Assembly (NCBI RefSeq): GCF_000003815.2
Contig: NC_049986.1
Span: forward strand, 21,736,418 to 21,771,745
Direction: 5' to 3'
Source: Branchiostoma floridae
Taxonomy: Eukaryota > Chordata > Leptocardii > Amphioxiformes > Branchiostomatidae
DNA: 35,328 nucleotides
Positions 1 to 9,436 of this stretch are shown in pieces. The position numbers and the translations under genes are program-made. The first letter of the stretch is position 1. Each line of letters opens with the position of its first letter. Below the pieces are notes generated by a model. The model was not told the DNA's origin and searched no databases. It saw nothing but the letters and a program-made list of their open reading frames with translations.

Positions 1-280
1 AACTCACCGGGCCCGTAGCAACATGTCCCGTATCAAGCCCGGGGAGTTACGCCGCCGCGCCGGCTAGTCGATTTATGGGGCATGTATCTCCTTCAACCCT
101 GAACGAAAGTCTACGTAGTTCAAGATCGTTTCCAGATGACCTGGAGGCCTGAGACATCTGAATGGACGGAACTGGATGAAGAATACAGAAAGCTAGATGT
201 TCTACTGGCCCAGGAGTGAATGCATCACGCCGAGACATAGCATATTTGATTGCGTGCATGTACAAAGATTGGAACACAAC
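1..280. other. Left-edge flank, possible minus-strand exon
   Basis: No recognised gene. On the minus strand a 76-codon open frame runs 277 to 47, beginning MFQSLYMHAIKYAMSRRD, with no domain I know. The reverse complement of the first 15 bases contains GTGAGT, a possible splice donor, so this could be the first exon of a minus-strand gene continuing outside the window. The frame is short enough to be chance. Composition differs from the zinc-finger units that follow, so this lies outside the array. Confidence 0.2.
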
Positions 281-399
281 AACGGCTGGCCATAAAAAAC
301 AAACAAGAAAGGATACCTGAATTACATAACATTACACCACATTACATAAAATATGCATTCACTGACACATGATCGTAGTATGCAAAATCATTGAAATAA

Positions 400-740
400 A
401 GAAGCTTATATCAAGCTTAAATATCGATATTTACAACTGATTTACAGGTCTTAAATGAGTGCCATTAATTACTCTTTAAGAAAACTTTAAGACAGCTTAA
501 ATCACATCTTTTACGGAACTTTACAGAGCTTAAAGGTAGCGTAAGCAGTTGGAATTAAGTATGCTTTACGAGACTTAAATGTTGCTTAAATGTGTGCCAC
601 TACGTGCCGTTTACGGACGCATGTAATTTTGGCTTAAACATAATATTTACGAATGCGTAAGCATTGCGTAAAGTAACTTAAAGAATGCCAATACGGCACC
701 CTTAAGCACACTTTAAGAGAGCTTAAAGAGCGGTTTTCAT
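400..740. repeat. CTTAAA/TTTACG word-rich block
   Basis: About fourteen copies of CTTAA or its complement and about ten of TTTAC/GTAAA are scattered without fixed period. Several neighbouring words are in inverted orientation, for example TTTACGAATGC followed by GCATTGCGTAAA near 650-680, which could pair imperfectly. This fits a decayed foldback element, but no clear ends or target duplication are visible. Confidence 0.35.
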
Positions 741-1058
741 GCAGTGGAAGTGTTGTTCTTTGGTCGGTCGGCGCGGCTTTGTTTATAATAACGCCGCATT
801 ATTCCGGCGCCATGTTGGATTTGCATTATATTGACTCCTTGTTTGTAGTAAACAAGAAAAAATCGATTCAAAATATTAATTACAAAGCTAATAATGTTAT
901 GGAGAACGTCAATCTTCGCATATTTCACTTTTACAAACAGTGTAGTTTTTGTTTGATATCGATAGGGAGATTGTCTGCCTGGCTTGAGTTTTGTCGAATA
1001 TTGAGCCGATCGCGAATACGTGTGCTAGTAACATTTCTCAGATATTTCATAGCAATTG
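741..1058. other. Non-coding flank with an inverted octamer
   Basis: No convincing coding sequence; the overlapping short frames lack domains. The reverse octamer ATTTGCAT lies at 819-826, and on the minus strand a TATAAAC sequence follows about 35 bases away. A 7-bp hairpin (CTTGTTT/AAACAAG) lies at 838-856. Whether any of this is a minus-strand promoter is unknown. Confidence 0.25.
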
Positions 1059-1235
1059 TACTGGAAATCCAGTGCTCGCACTGGGTTCAGCACTGGATTT
1101 CCAGTGCTGAGGGAGCTTCAGCACTCGAACAAGGCCGTTCAGCACTGGAAAACCAGTGCTGATGTTTCTTCAGCACTGGAAAACCAGTGCTGAGGCCGAT
1201 TCGACCCATTGATTCAGCACTGGAACACTAGTGCG
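1059..1235. repeat. Cluster of CAGCACTGG palindromes
   Basis: At least four near-identical palindromes built on CAGCACTGG-NNNN-CCAGTGCTG: 1088-1109, 1140-1161, 1171-1192 and a degenerate copy at 1215-1234, with another half-degenerate copy near 1060-1077. Two copies (1140 and 1171) have the same 22-nt core and lie 31 nt apart. The cluster can form several alternative hairpins. No coding function is visible. Confidence 0.75.
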
Positions 1236-2390
1236 GAACCCGTTACTTTTGTATACTTGCCCTCCATCGCGATTCTCAACGTTGACTAAGGTTTGCCGGG
1301 TGAGGAAATTTGCTTTGGAAGGAGTTTGCCGTATACACACAAATAGTATATACAACGACTTATTGTGTCTGTATTCAAAATACCCATCCGATGCAGCCAA
1401 TCGCATTTCACACACGAGATGGGTGTTTGGGAATGAGGACCAATCAGCACACGTGTCTCCATTTTCAAAACTCACAGTTGTCATTTCAGATCTTGACTCA
1501 TTTCATTCAGAGTGGTTTCACGCTGCTCCGACCCCGATAGCTAAGTATTTGATCGCACGACTGACAGCGCGGTGAACTTTATGAAAGCTTGCAAATGATT
1601 CTACGTCAAGACTGGACACTATCTCGCCATGGAATTGAATTTTACTGCCGACGCCGTGGGACCAAATTCTGCTTTATAGAGCAACATCTGGCCTCCCGAC
1701 CACCGAGGGTCGGGTTGGCCCTTTGTCGGTGCGATGTTTCTCGCCGCCCGGGCCGGGTCGGCTGACGCACCCTGTTAGCTCTTCGTCGTAGCTGCCGATT
1801 AGGTGATTTGGAGCTCCTTCGTCTCCGTCTCTACACGTCTCACGATGGATTGGATACCACCGTTACGAACTTGCATGTTCACGCTTAGAAAATCTACTGC
1901 GGCTGTGTAAATGTATAGGCTCTGGACTAGCAACTTTTTTGTGTAAAAGGCCAGCTGGAGGTGTACGGATGAGAGCAGGAATGCTGAAATCCAGAGACCT
2001 ACGGGAGTTTTATGTCATCAACCAGCACAGTAGGGTGAACTCAAAATGTTGAGACTGCGAATAAAACCCAAAAGTACTGGTGTCGGACCGACAAACCCAT
2101 GGGAGCCAAAGGATCGACAGCCAGTACATATGGACCGGGAACGCATCAGGAGCAGTCAACTCTCAAATAATACTTAAAACTGCAAAAACAACGAAAGTTA
2201 ATTCACATCTAGAAAGAATAAAACAAACACACTATAATTTATATACAGGGGAAGGGGGAAGCTGGGAGGGTAATTTTTGGGCTGGGAAGGGCCGGGGCAG
2301 TGAAAATGACGCTGCTATCAATAACAAAGGGTAATTGTGGCGCAGTCGAGGCCCGGGGAGATAATTAGGTGATAATTAACCGTTAATTTA
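1236..2390. other. Intergenic region, no gene recognised
   Basis: Short frames on both strands have no recognisable domain or start context. A GC-rich stretch near 1690-1800 contains a small hairpin (CCGACC...GGTCGG). I see no zinc-finger relic, promoter octamer or poly(A) block here, so the array has not started. Confidence 0.4.
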
Positions 2391-2690
2391 TGCATCCGTC
2401 ATTCTCACACAAAAGCAAACGTCGCTAGTTTCCACACGTACGCACACGTGTACTAAGATTGCACGGTTCGCGCACACAGGTTTCCTCATAGAGGGCACGT
2501 TATGCACACGCGAGTGGTCCGTTTACTCGGATTTGCACAGGTGCCCCATGTAGGGGCACGTCACGTTCGCACAGTGGGCACCCGTTGAAACCCGTGGAAA
2601 CTCTGGATTTACTTGCATGTGTACACGGATTTGCACAGCGGAAATCTGCGTTTTCGAGCAGTGTAAGTAGACCACATGTCCAGTCCTGTG
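2391..2690. other. Flank rich in CACACG/GCACACG words
   Basis: Repeated short words resembling ATTTGCACAG and CGCACACG occur without strict period. A perfect 7-bp inverted repeat GTGCCCC/GGGGCAC with a 5-nt loop lies at 2541-2559. ATTTGCACAG (near 2531 and 2628) is one base off the reverse octamer core. No coding sequence seen. Confidence 0.35.
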
Positions 2691-2759
2691 TTGTATAACT
2701 TTTATCTAGTGCCTTATTGAGGTTGTTATTTCGATTTACCAGATTTACTTCCTATGTGG

Positions 2760-2900
2760 CTTGTAAGCTACATGCATTGTCCTCTGTCTCATAGATTCTG
2801 ATCTTTCCCTATACGAATCAGTGTGTCTAATCCGTACTCCTTTCTTGTGTAATCAGACACTACCTTCTCAACTTGTTTTACCGATACGCAACACCTCCAA
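2760..2900 (+). promoter_or_regulatory. Octamer-like intronic block upstream of ZF-1
   Basis: This stretch matches a block that recurs shortly before exon 2 of several paralogues: TCTGATCT, then CCCTATRNAAATCAG, then CTTCT-AAC-TGTTTTACCG. Here the octamer is degraded (TATACGAATCAG). It marks the left edge of recognisable array sequence. No TATA box or canonical exon 1 for ZF-1 is visible upstream. Confidence 0.45.
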
Positions 2901-3111
2901 TAGTTATTGTTTACATATGTTTGCTTCAGTTTGTTTTCTTGATTATGTTTGTTACGAAAAAGAGAAGTTAAATACAAATGTAGTATAACATTTTGAGCTT
3001 ACATGTTAATAGCATGTTTAGTTATATTTTCAGTAGACAAGCTAAAATCTTCAAACTCTTATCTTATTCTCCTTTTCTCTTTACTCTAGCAAGATCTGGA
3101 GTTTGACCAAC

Positions 3112-3960
3112 ATGGTGACTGAGGCCGGATCTCATCCGACACAAGGGGAGGGAGAGGATGGACAGGATTCTCCCCGTACCCACAAGTGCAGCCATTGCGA
3201 CAAGGAGTTTCGCTTCAAATGTAGGCTCAACCTACACCTGCGAACTCACACTGGTGAGAGACCATACCAGTGTGGTGAATGTGGAAAACGGTTTACTCGG
3301 CAATCTCACCTGAAGGACCACGCGAGAACTCACACTGGTGAGAAACCGCACAGGTGTGAGCAATGCAGCAAACAGTTCAGTCGGTTGAGTTATTTGAATG
3401 AACACATACGAACCCATACTGGTGAGAGACCATACCAGTGTGAAGAATGTTGGAAACGATTTAGTCAGCAAGGTCATCTGAAGGAACACATGAGAACTCA
3501 CACCGGCGAGAAACCGTACCGATGTGAGGAGTGCAGCAGGCAGTTCAGTAGTTTGGGTGCTCTGAAGGACCACATGCGGACTCACACTGGTGAAAAACCA
3601 TACATATGTGAATATTGCAACAAAGGCTTCAGAAAGTCAGCTCATCTGAAGGCTCACGTACGTACTCACACAGGAGAAAACCCTTACAAGTGCGGGGAGT
3701 GCAGCAAACAGTTTACCACATTGTCAAATCTAAAGACTCACTTGCGAACTCACACCGGCGAGAAACCTTACAAATGCGAAGCGTGCAGCAAGCAGTTCAG
3801 TCAGCTTGGTACACTAAAGTTACACATGAGAACACACATGGGTGAGAAACCGTACAGGTGTGAGAAGTGTAATAAGCAGTTCATTTCGCTGCCAAATCTA
3901 AGGACAAACCTCGGTTTCTTTGCCGAATTTTCACTTTCATATCAGATAATTAGTATGTAG
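3112..3960 (+). CDS. ZF-1: C2H2 zinc-finger protein, 8 fingers plus a broken ninth
   Basis: Likely nuclear DNA-binding protein of 282 residues. The ATG at 3112 is chosen because it sits where all paralogues start, just after the exon-2 acceptor. The leader (MVTEAGSH, then acidic [14 protein letters not shown]) precedes eight intact C-x2-C-x12-H-x3-H fingers joined by TGEKP-type linkers. The ninth starts normally (RCEKCNKQF) but its histidines are lost: after PNLRTN the sequence becomes unrelated and ends in a hydrophobic tail. The usual acceptor CAG|G is CAA|G here, so splicing must use AG at 3092-3093 (shifted one base) or at 3088-3089; since exon 1 is noncoding in the paralogues, either keeps the protein. 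No promoter of the usual kind is seen within 400 bases. It may use a distant exon 1 or be poorly expressed. Confidence 0.85.
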   Translation: MVTEAGSHPTQGEGEDGQDSPRTHKCSHCDKEFRFKCRLNLHLRTHTGERPYQCGECGKRFTRQSHLKDHARTHTGEKPHRCEQCSKQFSRLSYLNEHIRTHTGERPYQCEECWKRFSQQGHLKEHMRTHTGEKPYRCEECSRQFSSLGALKDHMRTHTGEKPYICEYCNKGFRKSAHLKAHVRTHTGENPYKCGECSKQFTTLSNLKTHLRTHTGEKPYKCEACSKQFSQLGTLKLHMRTHMGEKPYRCEKCNKQFISLPNLRTNLGFFAEFSLSYQIISM

Positions 3961-4310
3961 AATTCTAATAGGCTGTAACTAATGTATTAGATAGAAATGT
4001 AAGATTTTCCTACATCTAGGTTGCTAGTGACGTTGACCGAAAGACGATTGAGAAGTCGTTATGCTTTCTACATTAGCCTTTTCTTCTAATCAATGTTCCT
4101 GATTCAAAATTTTTTTTGTAATTTCGTAATTCACCAATCTCTGTAAATACACTACATCCTTGGCGTTTGGAATTATATGTTGAAACATGTTAGTTAAAGA
4201 TTTTGCTAACTTTTGGTTGCCTTCCTAATATGCTGTAAGCTGCAAGAGATTGGTCACCTTTCGACATTGTAGTTACGGTCAATAAACTAATACACGTTAT
4301 GTTTGTTGCC
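3961..4310 (+). terminator. ZF-1 3' UTR and poly(A) signal
   Basis: The 3' UTR ends in AATAAA at 4281-4286 within the conserved array 3' block, followed by a GT-rich stretch (TATGTTTGTTGCC) typical of a downstream cleavage element. The preceding 100 bases match the other units (TTGGCGTTTGGAATTA, CTGTAAGCTGC-AGAGATTGGT). Confidence 0.7.
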
Positions 4311-4456
4311 TTTCATCATATATTGTTATTCCTTGTCTTTTTCTATTCATACGGGTTTTCCGATTTTCCCACAACCTTTATTATCGCTGTTAGACAAGCT
4401 GTCCTCAGGCCTCGTAATAGTGTTGCTGGTCTCCACCTAAAGAAATCAGAGTAGAC

Positions 4457-4776
4457 ATGGTAGCCACTAGCAGGATCCGCATGTCACTGGAAAAATATTG
4501 GACGATTGGTCAAGTGACATACCAGAACCGCCCCCAAAAGTACAGCACACGTCTTTGCCGATATCCATGGTGGTGCAACTATACTACAGTCGGCGATTTT
4601 CGTTTCACGTTGGTAATCAGGTATATCAAATTTGACCTTTTGCCACCGGAAATACTGACCCCTGGTTTAGCTCGCCTGTCATTTTCAACAGCGACAGGCA
4701 AATCAGTTCTCTTCATCTAAGACGATTTTCAATGTGAGTCAGCGCTTTATTGTCTCAACACCTATTCCCAGCACTG
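4457..4776 (+). promoter_or_regulatory. Distal first exon (1a) of the ZF-2 unit
   Basis: Sequence shared with the heads of other units: AATCAGGTATATCAAATTTGACC, then CATTTTCAACAGCGAC, then a CGCTTTATTG segment ending CAGCACTG|GTAAG with the donor GT at 4777. The TATA-like element (TATATCAAA) is weak. The head (4457 onward) resembles a degraded MITE. Use as an alternative transcription start and exon is inferred from conservation of the donor. Confidence 0.45.
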
Positions 4777-4812
4777 GTAAGACCTTTGTCTCCTGTTGTC
4801 TGGTTTCCCTTT

Positions 4813-4992
4813 ATGCAAATCAGCACATGTAATACCAGGGTACTTCCCTTTGTTTCGTTGTCAAGTGCAACCTGTCGAACCGGTTTTATTCCCCCATCCA
4901 GTCACTATATAAATGTGTAACTGACCACTCTGTCAGTACCGACTCTGAAGCCGTGAGGATCTGTGTCGACTGTGGAGCATCGGCGCATCTCG
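4813..4992 (+). promoter_or_regulatory. ZF-2 core promoter and noncoding exon 1
   Basis: Octamer ATGCAAAT at 4813-4820, AACCGGTT at 4878-4885, TATATAAA at 4906-4913 and initiator-like TCAGTA with A at 4935. The exon, about 58 nt, has no ATG and ends at CTCG with donor GTAAGTAC starting at 4993. Octamer-to-TATA distance is 93 bp and AACCGGTT-to-TATA 28 bp, nearly the same in the other units. Octamer sites are bound by POU factors, and AACCGGTT matches the Grainyhead/CP2 consensus; binding here is inferred. Confidence 0.75.
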
Positions 4993-5179
4993 GTAAGTAC
5001 TATGAAATCCAGTATAGAATTTTTTTCTAATCGATAATATTACGCTAATATGCTTCACCATTATTCCACCAGGATTTTTATGTGTGCATTATTCATTGGG
5101 GTCAGTCCACCTTTTGAACTAATGTAAAGGTCACCAATTTTTGTTTGGAAAGTTGTTTGAAAGAACCACTTTTTGAGCG

Positions 5180-6332
5180 AGGCTATTGACACACTTCAGT
5201 GTGTCAATAGCCTAAACAGGCTATTGACACACTCAGTGTGCCGATAGCCTGACAGGCTATTGACACACTCAGTGCACTATTTTTTTTACACTAGAAACCA
5301 CTAAAATGAGAAAATCTTACGATAATATTTGACAGTCAACACTCTGAAAATACAAGTGGCATTCTATGTCCATCATCAACCGAAAATACGATCTTTTTCA
5401 CGCGTTTACGGCACCATTTTTAACATCGGAATCTGTCATACTATAGGGTGCTAGTTTTACTGTCACCGCATGTGATCATGTTGGCTCAGTTTTGGAACAC
5501 GTTTTCAACTGTGTTTACCAACGAATTCCTGCCGTTTGGGAGAATTTGTGGCCTCAAAACTTATATTACAAGTGAAGCGAAGTTTGATATTACAAGTGAA
5601 GCGAAGTTGTTGTTTTACTTCCATCATTTTTAATGTGAAAGAACTTTGTAGCGTCATAGCGAGATCGTCCAATATGTTACGAGTACCTCGTAACCACTAC
5701 TAAGTAAGGATGTTTGGATGACAGCGCGGCGGGGAAATCCGCGCCGCTTTGACCAAAAAAACGTGAATTTTGAGCAAAAATACCGCAGAAATATGGTTAG
5801 AAAAGCCCACATTTGATTATTTCAGGGGTCCTTGGTCCAATTTAAAAAAAATAATAAGTGTACCGTCCAAAATAAGAACGTAGCCGATCTGCGGCTGAAA
5901 AAATTTAACGTACCTAAACATGCACTCTTAAAAATGCAGACCAAAAAGTCCCAAAGGTGGGTTTTGATGGTTCTAGTCGCAAAACTAAAATATTCTTATA
6001 TTAAATGGATGTTTAAAAAAGGTAAAAGGACAATTGAAAAAAAATAAAAAATTCCAGTGCGGACTCGAACCGGGGTCGGAGCTGGTGACATGGGTTCCCG
6101 GGTTAACGCACTATCCACTACACTACCGGCCAACATAGACAATCAAGCCGGTATCAACAGGTATCCAAATGTAGGGCATAACTTGAATACGTCCGTTCAT
6201 TCCAAGATTCAAAGATTCTTATGTCTAATCTTCCGAAGAATGTCTAACCAACTGTTGTTTGTGTAAAATAATGTCGGAAAGTCATGTTACAAGCTCTGAT
6301 TAGCTGGCTAGCATCTCGGTGTGTCAATAGCC
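5180..6332. mobile_element. Composite repeat in ZF-2 intron with GGCTATTGACACAC termini
   Basis: The left end is a cluster of inverted repeats: a perfect 16-bp hairpin with 2-nt loop (5180-5195 and 5198-5213), then two imperfect copies to about 5278. The right end (6318-6332) is the inverted match GGTGTGTCAATAGCC. The interior is AT-rich with A-runs and a duplicated ATTACAAGTGAAGCGAAG near 5569-5607, and it contains a tRNA-like SINE head. No transposase frame is visible, so it is non-autonomous. A target duplication is not clear; the flanks share only CACTTTTT. Family unknown. Confidence 0.5.
6055..6130 (-). repeat. tRNA-derived SINE head with A and B boxes
   Basis: On the minus strand, TAGTGTAGTGG (6125-6115) matches the RNA polymerase III A box and GGTTCGAGTCC (6071-6061) matches the B box exactly. 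The spacing is about 10 nt longer than in a short-armed tRNA and the acceptor stem does not pair well, so this is more likely a SINE head or tRNA relic than a functional tRNA gene. T-runs follow downstream on the minus strand (A-runs at 6038-6050 on plus). Confidence 0.55.
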
Positions 6333-6434
6333 ACTTTTTTCTCGTCCTATCTTGTCTATTGTAGTTGTACAGCTTTTGTCTCATATGGTGGCAAAAAGCA
6401 TTTAGTTACGTTTACATTTTCACTCAAAAGTTAC

Positions 6435-6590
6435 ATTGTCATGACTCCCTCGGAGATTTTGTCTGATCTCTCCCTATGTAAATCAGGATGTTTATTCCGC
6501 ACTCCCCTTTGTTCTGTAATAAAACAAAACCTTCTAAACCCGTTTTACCGCTACGTTTTACCGTTACGCAGATACCTCTGACCACCACTG
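6435..6590 (+). promoter_or_regulatory. Octamer-like intronic block of ZF-2
   Basis: Recurrent block before exon 2: GACTCCCTCGGAGATTTTGT, TCTGATCTCTCCC, ATGTAAATCAG (one mismatch to the octamer), then AACCCGTTTTACCG. It has the order of the main promoter (octamer, then a CCGTTTTA-like box) but no TATA box. It could be a degraded promoter or an intronic enhancer. Confidence 0.4.
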
Positions 6591-6764
6591 TATGATGTTT
6601 CAAGTTTTATTCGAAAAATCAGAACTTGACTAATATATCATTAAAAGTTAATTTGTAATGACGTGTTAATGCTTATCTTTCAGTAGACAAGTTACAAATT
6701 CCTATATTGTTCCATCGTTTACTACCCCTTCTCTTTATTCTTCCAGGATCTTGAGTTGGACCAA

Positions 6765-7688
6765 ATGGCATCTACAGTCAGATCTCATCTGACACAAGGG
6801 GAGGGAGAGGATGGACAGGATTCTCGCCGTACCCACAAGTGCAGCCATTGCGACAAGGAGTTTCGCTCCAAAAGTAAGCTCAATGAACATCTGCGAACTC
6901 ACACTGGTGAGAGACCATACCAGTGTAATGAATGCGGGAAACGGTTTGGCCGACTTGGTTATCTGAAGGGCCACATGAGAACTCACACCGGTGAGAAACC
7001 GCACCGATGTCAGGAGTGCAACAGACAGTTCAGTAGGCTGAACGATCTAAAGGTTCATGCGCGAACCCACACTGGTGAAAAGCCGTACAAGTGTGAACAC
7101 TGCAACAAATGCTTTATTCAGTCAACTCATCTGAAGAGACACGTGCGGACTCACACAGGGGAAACCCCGTACAGGTGTGAACAGTGCGGCATGCAGTTTA
7201 CTACGTTGTCACACTTAAAGAGTCACATGCGGACTCACACAGGTGAGAAACCGTACACATGTGAGCATTGCAACAAAGGCTTCCGACATTCAACTCATCT
7301 GAAGGCTCACATGCGGACTCACACAGGGGAAACCCCGTACAGGTGTGAGGAGTGCGACAAGCAGTTTGCTAATCTGTCAAATCTAAAGCGTCACATGCGG
7401 ACTCACACAGGTGAGAAACCGTACACGTGTGAGGCATGCTACAAGCAGTTCAGTGAGCTTGGTACCCTGAAAAAACACATGCGGACTCACACAGGGGAAA
7501 ATCCATACAGGTGTGAGGATTGCGACAAGCAGTTTGCTGATATGTCAAATCTAAAGCGTCACATGAGAACTCACACTGGCGAAAAACCGTACAGGTGTGA
7601 ACAATGCGACAGAAGCTTTCGCCAGTCGCGTAGTCTCCGTTCGCACATGCAAACTCACATTGATGAAAGTCTGTCAGTATCTGTGTAA
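6765..7688 (+). CDS. ZF-2: C2H2 zinc-finger protein, 10 fingers
   Basis: A 307-residue protein with the leader MASTVRSHLTQ plus acidic GEGEDGQDS, then ten intact C2H2 fingers and a short tail HIDESLSVSV. The start at 6765 lies 18 nt after the acceptor AG (6745-6746). Fingers 1 and 2 ([18 protein letters not shown]) are the array's constant pair. Finger 10 (RCEQCDRSFRQSRSLRSH) is a distinctive terminal finger also seen in ZF-10 and as relics in other copies, so ZF-2 probably keeps the full ancestral end. Linkers before the fingers containing LSHL or LSNL read TGETP or TGENP instead of TGEKP. The gene appears intact, with full promoter, exon 1, intron of about 1.75 kb (holding a composite repeat) and poly(A) signal. 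Targets unknown. Confidence 0.92.
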   Translation: MASTVRSHLTQGEGEDGQDSRRTHKCSHCDKEFRSKSKLNEHLRTHTGERPYQCNECGKRFGRLGYLKGHMRTHTGEKPHRCQECNRQFSRLNDLKVHARTHTGEKPYKCEHCNKCFIQSTHLKRHVRTHTGETPYRCEQCGMQFTTLSHLKSHMRTHTGEKPYTCEHCNKGFRHSTHLKAHMRTHTGETPYRCEECDKQFANLSNLKRHMRTHTGEKPYTCEACYKQFSELGTLKKHMRTHTGENPYRCEDCDKQFADMSNLKRHMRTHTGEKPYRCEQCDRSFRQSRSLRSHMQTHIDESLSVSV

Positions 7689-8180
7689 CGATAACATGTA
7701 CGTAGTGTTTCACAGTTGGTGTGTCATTTGATCACAGTCGGACTATGATTTACCGTTTTTATTCAGCAGTGTGCTCACTACTGTTAAAAAAATTCGGGAA
7801 ACGATGCAAGTTACAGAATAGTAGTTACTATCGTCTCGTAAAGTACTTGATTGGATCTAGAGGCGTTATTTAAAAAAAAAATGTCCGTGGAATGTTTGGA
7901 CACTAGTGACAGAAAGATGGCAAAATATCGCTGGACATAGCTTTCTGCCATCGCACTTAGTTTTTCTATGTTTCATTTACTCAAGTACTTATTAACTTTT
8001 AATACGTCACTTAAATCGCTGTAAATACACTAAATCCTTGGCATTTAGAATTAGCTTCGGAAACATGTAGATGTTGATATGTATTGTTTGCCTTCATGGT
8101 CTTCTGTAAGATTTGTTGACTTTCCGCACATAGTTTCCTCAATAAACTAGAATGCAAATGTGTTGTCGTCTTTCATGTTG
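7689..8180 (+). terminator. ZF-2 3' UTR and poly(A) signal
   Basis: AATAAA at 8141-8146 in TTTCCTCAATAAACTAG, followed by GT-rich TGTGTTGTCG. The last 120 bases belong to the conserved array 3' block (CTTGGCATTTAGAATTAGCT, GTTTGCCTTCATGGTCTTCT). Confidence 0.75.
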
Positions 8181-8229
8181 TATGTTACCTTTATCCTTTC
8201 GACAAAACATGAATGCTTTTCCTGAAAAT

Positions 8230-8520
8230 CATCTCACCTGGATAACATTTGTTTTATAGTCAAGTAAAAACTACCGAAGCTGTGTTATGCACCCGCTACG
8301 GACAACGTCACCTGGTGACCGAGAACTAAATCTAGCGTTTGACAAGGTAGATGTTCAATTTATTTATTTATTTATTTACTTGGAGATTAAACGACAAGCA
8401 ACAATGCCCGGGCTGACTTTATATAGAGTCTGATTGAAACCTCATTTGATTATGCAACCCTCTTACAGCTTTTGTTTCAAATGCTGACAAAAAGCATTTA
8501 TTTACGTTTACATTTCGACT
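8230..8520 (+). repeat. Promoter-derived fragment and (TTTA)n between ZF-2 and ZF-3
   Basis: At about 8270 the sequence AAACTACCGAAGCTGTGTTA resembles a degraded AACCGGTTTTAT promoter box, then runs into GCACCCGCTACGGACAACGT, a block also seen after ZF-8 (near 23550) and, more diverged, after ZF-5. A (TTTA)5 run lies near 8360. From about 8400 the sequence matches part of the ZF-6 intron (GCCCGGGCTGACTT, GTCTGATTGAAACCTCATTT). No TATA box or exon 1 for ZF-3 is present. Confidence 0.5.
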
Positions 8521-8529
8521 CGAGGGTTA

Positions 8530-8640
8530 CATTGTCATGACTTTGTTGGAGATTTTGTCTGATCTCTTCCTATGCAAATCAGGGTGTGCTGTAATCAAAC
8601 ACAACCTTCTAAACCTGTTTTACCTGTGACACTTCTGACT
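8530..8640 (+). promoter_or_regulatory. Octamer block upstream of ZF-3
   Basis: An intact octamer ATGCAAAT at 8572-8579 within the recurrent intronic block (GAGATTTTGTCTGATCTCTT, then AAACCTGTTTTACC). It is the only promoter-like element near ZF-3, which lacks the TATA/exon-1 part. Confidence 0.45.
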
Positions 8641-8821
8641 GTTTACTGTAATCATGTTTGCTTGTCTATTCTAAAAATCAGAAGTCAAATAATATATTAT
8701 TAAAAGTGTATATATAATGACGTGTTTATGTATATTTTTCAGTTGACAAATAATTCCTTTATTGTTCCATCGTGTTTATTACCCCTTCTCTTTATTCTTG
8801 CAGGATCTTGAATTGACCAAA

Positions 8822-9436
8822 ATGGCAACTACAATCAGATCTCATATGAAACAGGGGGAGGAAGAGGAGGGACAGGATTCTCCCCGTACCCACAAGTGCA
8901 GCTATTGCGACAAGGAGTTTCGCTTCAAAGGTAACCTCAACCAACATCTGCGAACTCACACTGGTGAGAGACCATACCAGTGTGGTGAATGCGGGAAACG
9001 TTTTGGTTATCTATCTAATCTGAAGGAACACGTGGGAACTCACACAGGTGAGAAACCGTACCGATGTCAGGAGTGCAGCAGGCAGTTCAGTAGGTTGCGC
9101 GATCTGAAGAGTCACATGCGAACACACACGGGTGAAAAGCCGTACAAGTGTGAACATTGCAACAAAAGCTTCAGTCGATCAAATTATCTGAAGACTCAAA
9201 TGCGCACTCACACAGGGGAAAACACATACAGGTGTGAGGAATGCGGCAAGCAGTTCTCTACGCTGTCAGATCTAAAGATACATATTCGGACTCACACCGG
9301 TGAAAAACCTTACAAGTGTGAGGCGTGCAGCAAGCATTTTACTCAGCTGTCACAGCTTAAGAGCCATATGCGGACGCAAACTGGTAAAAAAGTGTGTGGA
9401 GCATACACTCACGGTATATTAAGTTTTCGAATCTGA
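8822..9436 (+). CDS. ZF-3: C2H2 zinc-finger protein, 6 fingers, two damaged
   Basis: A 204-residue protein. The ATG at 8822 is 18 nt after the acceptor AG at 8802-8803. The leader is MATTIRSHMKQGEEEEGQDS. Of six fingers, finger 4 has lost its first zinc histidine (KTQMRTH) and finger 6 its last (HMRTQ), so four look fully competent. The tail KKVCGAYTHGILSFRI is a decayed seventh finger, and more finger sequence (AATCTGAAGAGACATG) follows the stop. Together with the missing promoter and exon 1, this suggests a copy that is decaying. It could still be reached by splicing from the ZF-2 exon 1. Confidence 0.75.
   Translation: MATTIRSHMKQGEEEEGQDSPRTHKCSYCDKEFRFKGNLNQHLRTHTGERPYQCGECGKRFGYLSNLKEHVGTHTGEKPYRCQECSRQFSRLRDLKSHMRTHTGEKPYKCEHCNKSFSRSNYLKTQMRTHTGENTYRCEECGKQFSTLSDLKIHIRTHTGEKPYKCEACSKHFTQLSQLKSHMRTQTGKKVCGAYTHGILSFRI

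Noticed and set aside
819-826. Inverted octamer plus TATAAAC as a minus-strand promoter facing the open frame at 277-47
   Set aside because: One 8-bp match without the AACCGGTT box or array spacing; the target frame is itself doubtful.
1059-1235. Palindrome cluster as a CRISPR array
   Set aside because: Spacing is irregular, repeats are themselves palindromes with variable centres, and the context is animal nuclear DNA.
2080-2334. 84-codon open frame before the array
   Set aside because: No ATG at its start, low-complexity Gly/Trp/Lys tail, no domain and no splice or poly(A) context.
3232-3585. Long minus-strand open frames opposite finger arrays (for example here, 19571-19906 and 22231-22605)
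   Set aside because: They are shadows of repeated finger codons on plus; they lack their own start context and have no recognisable domains.
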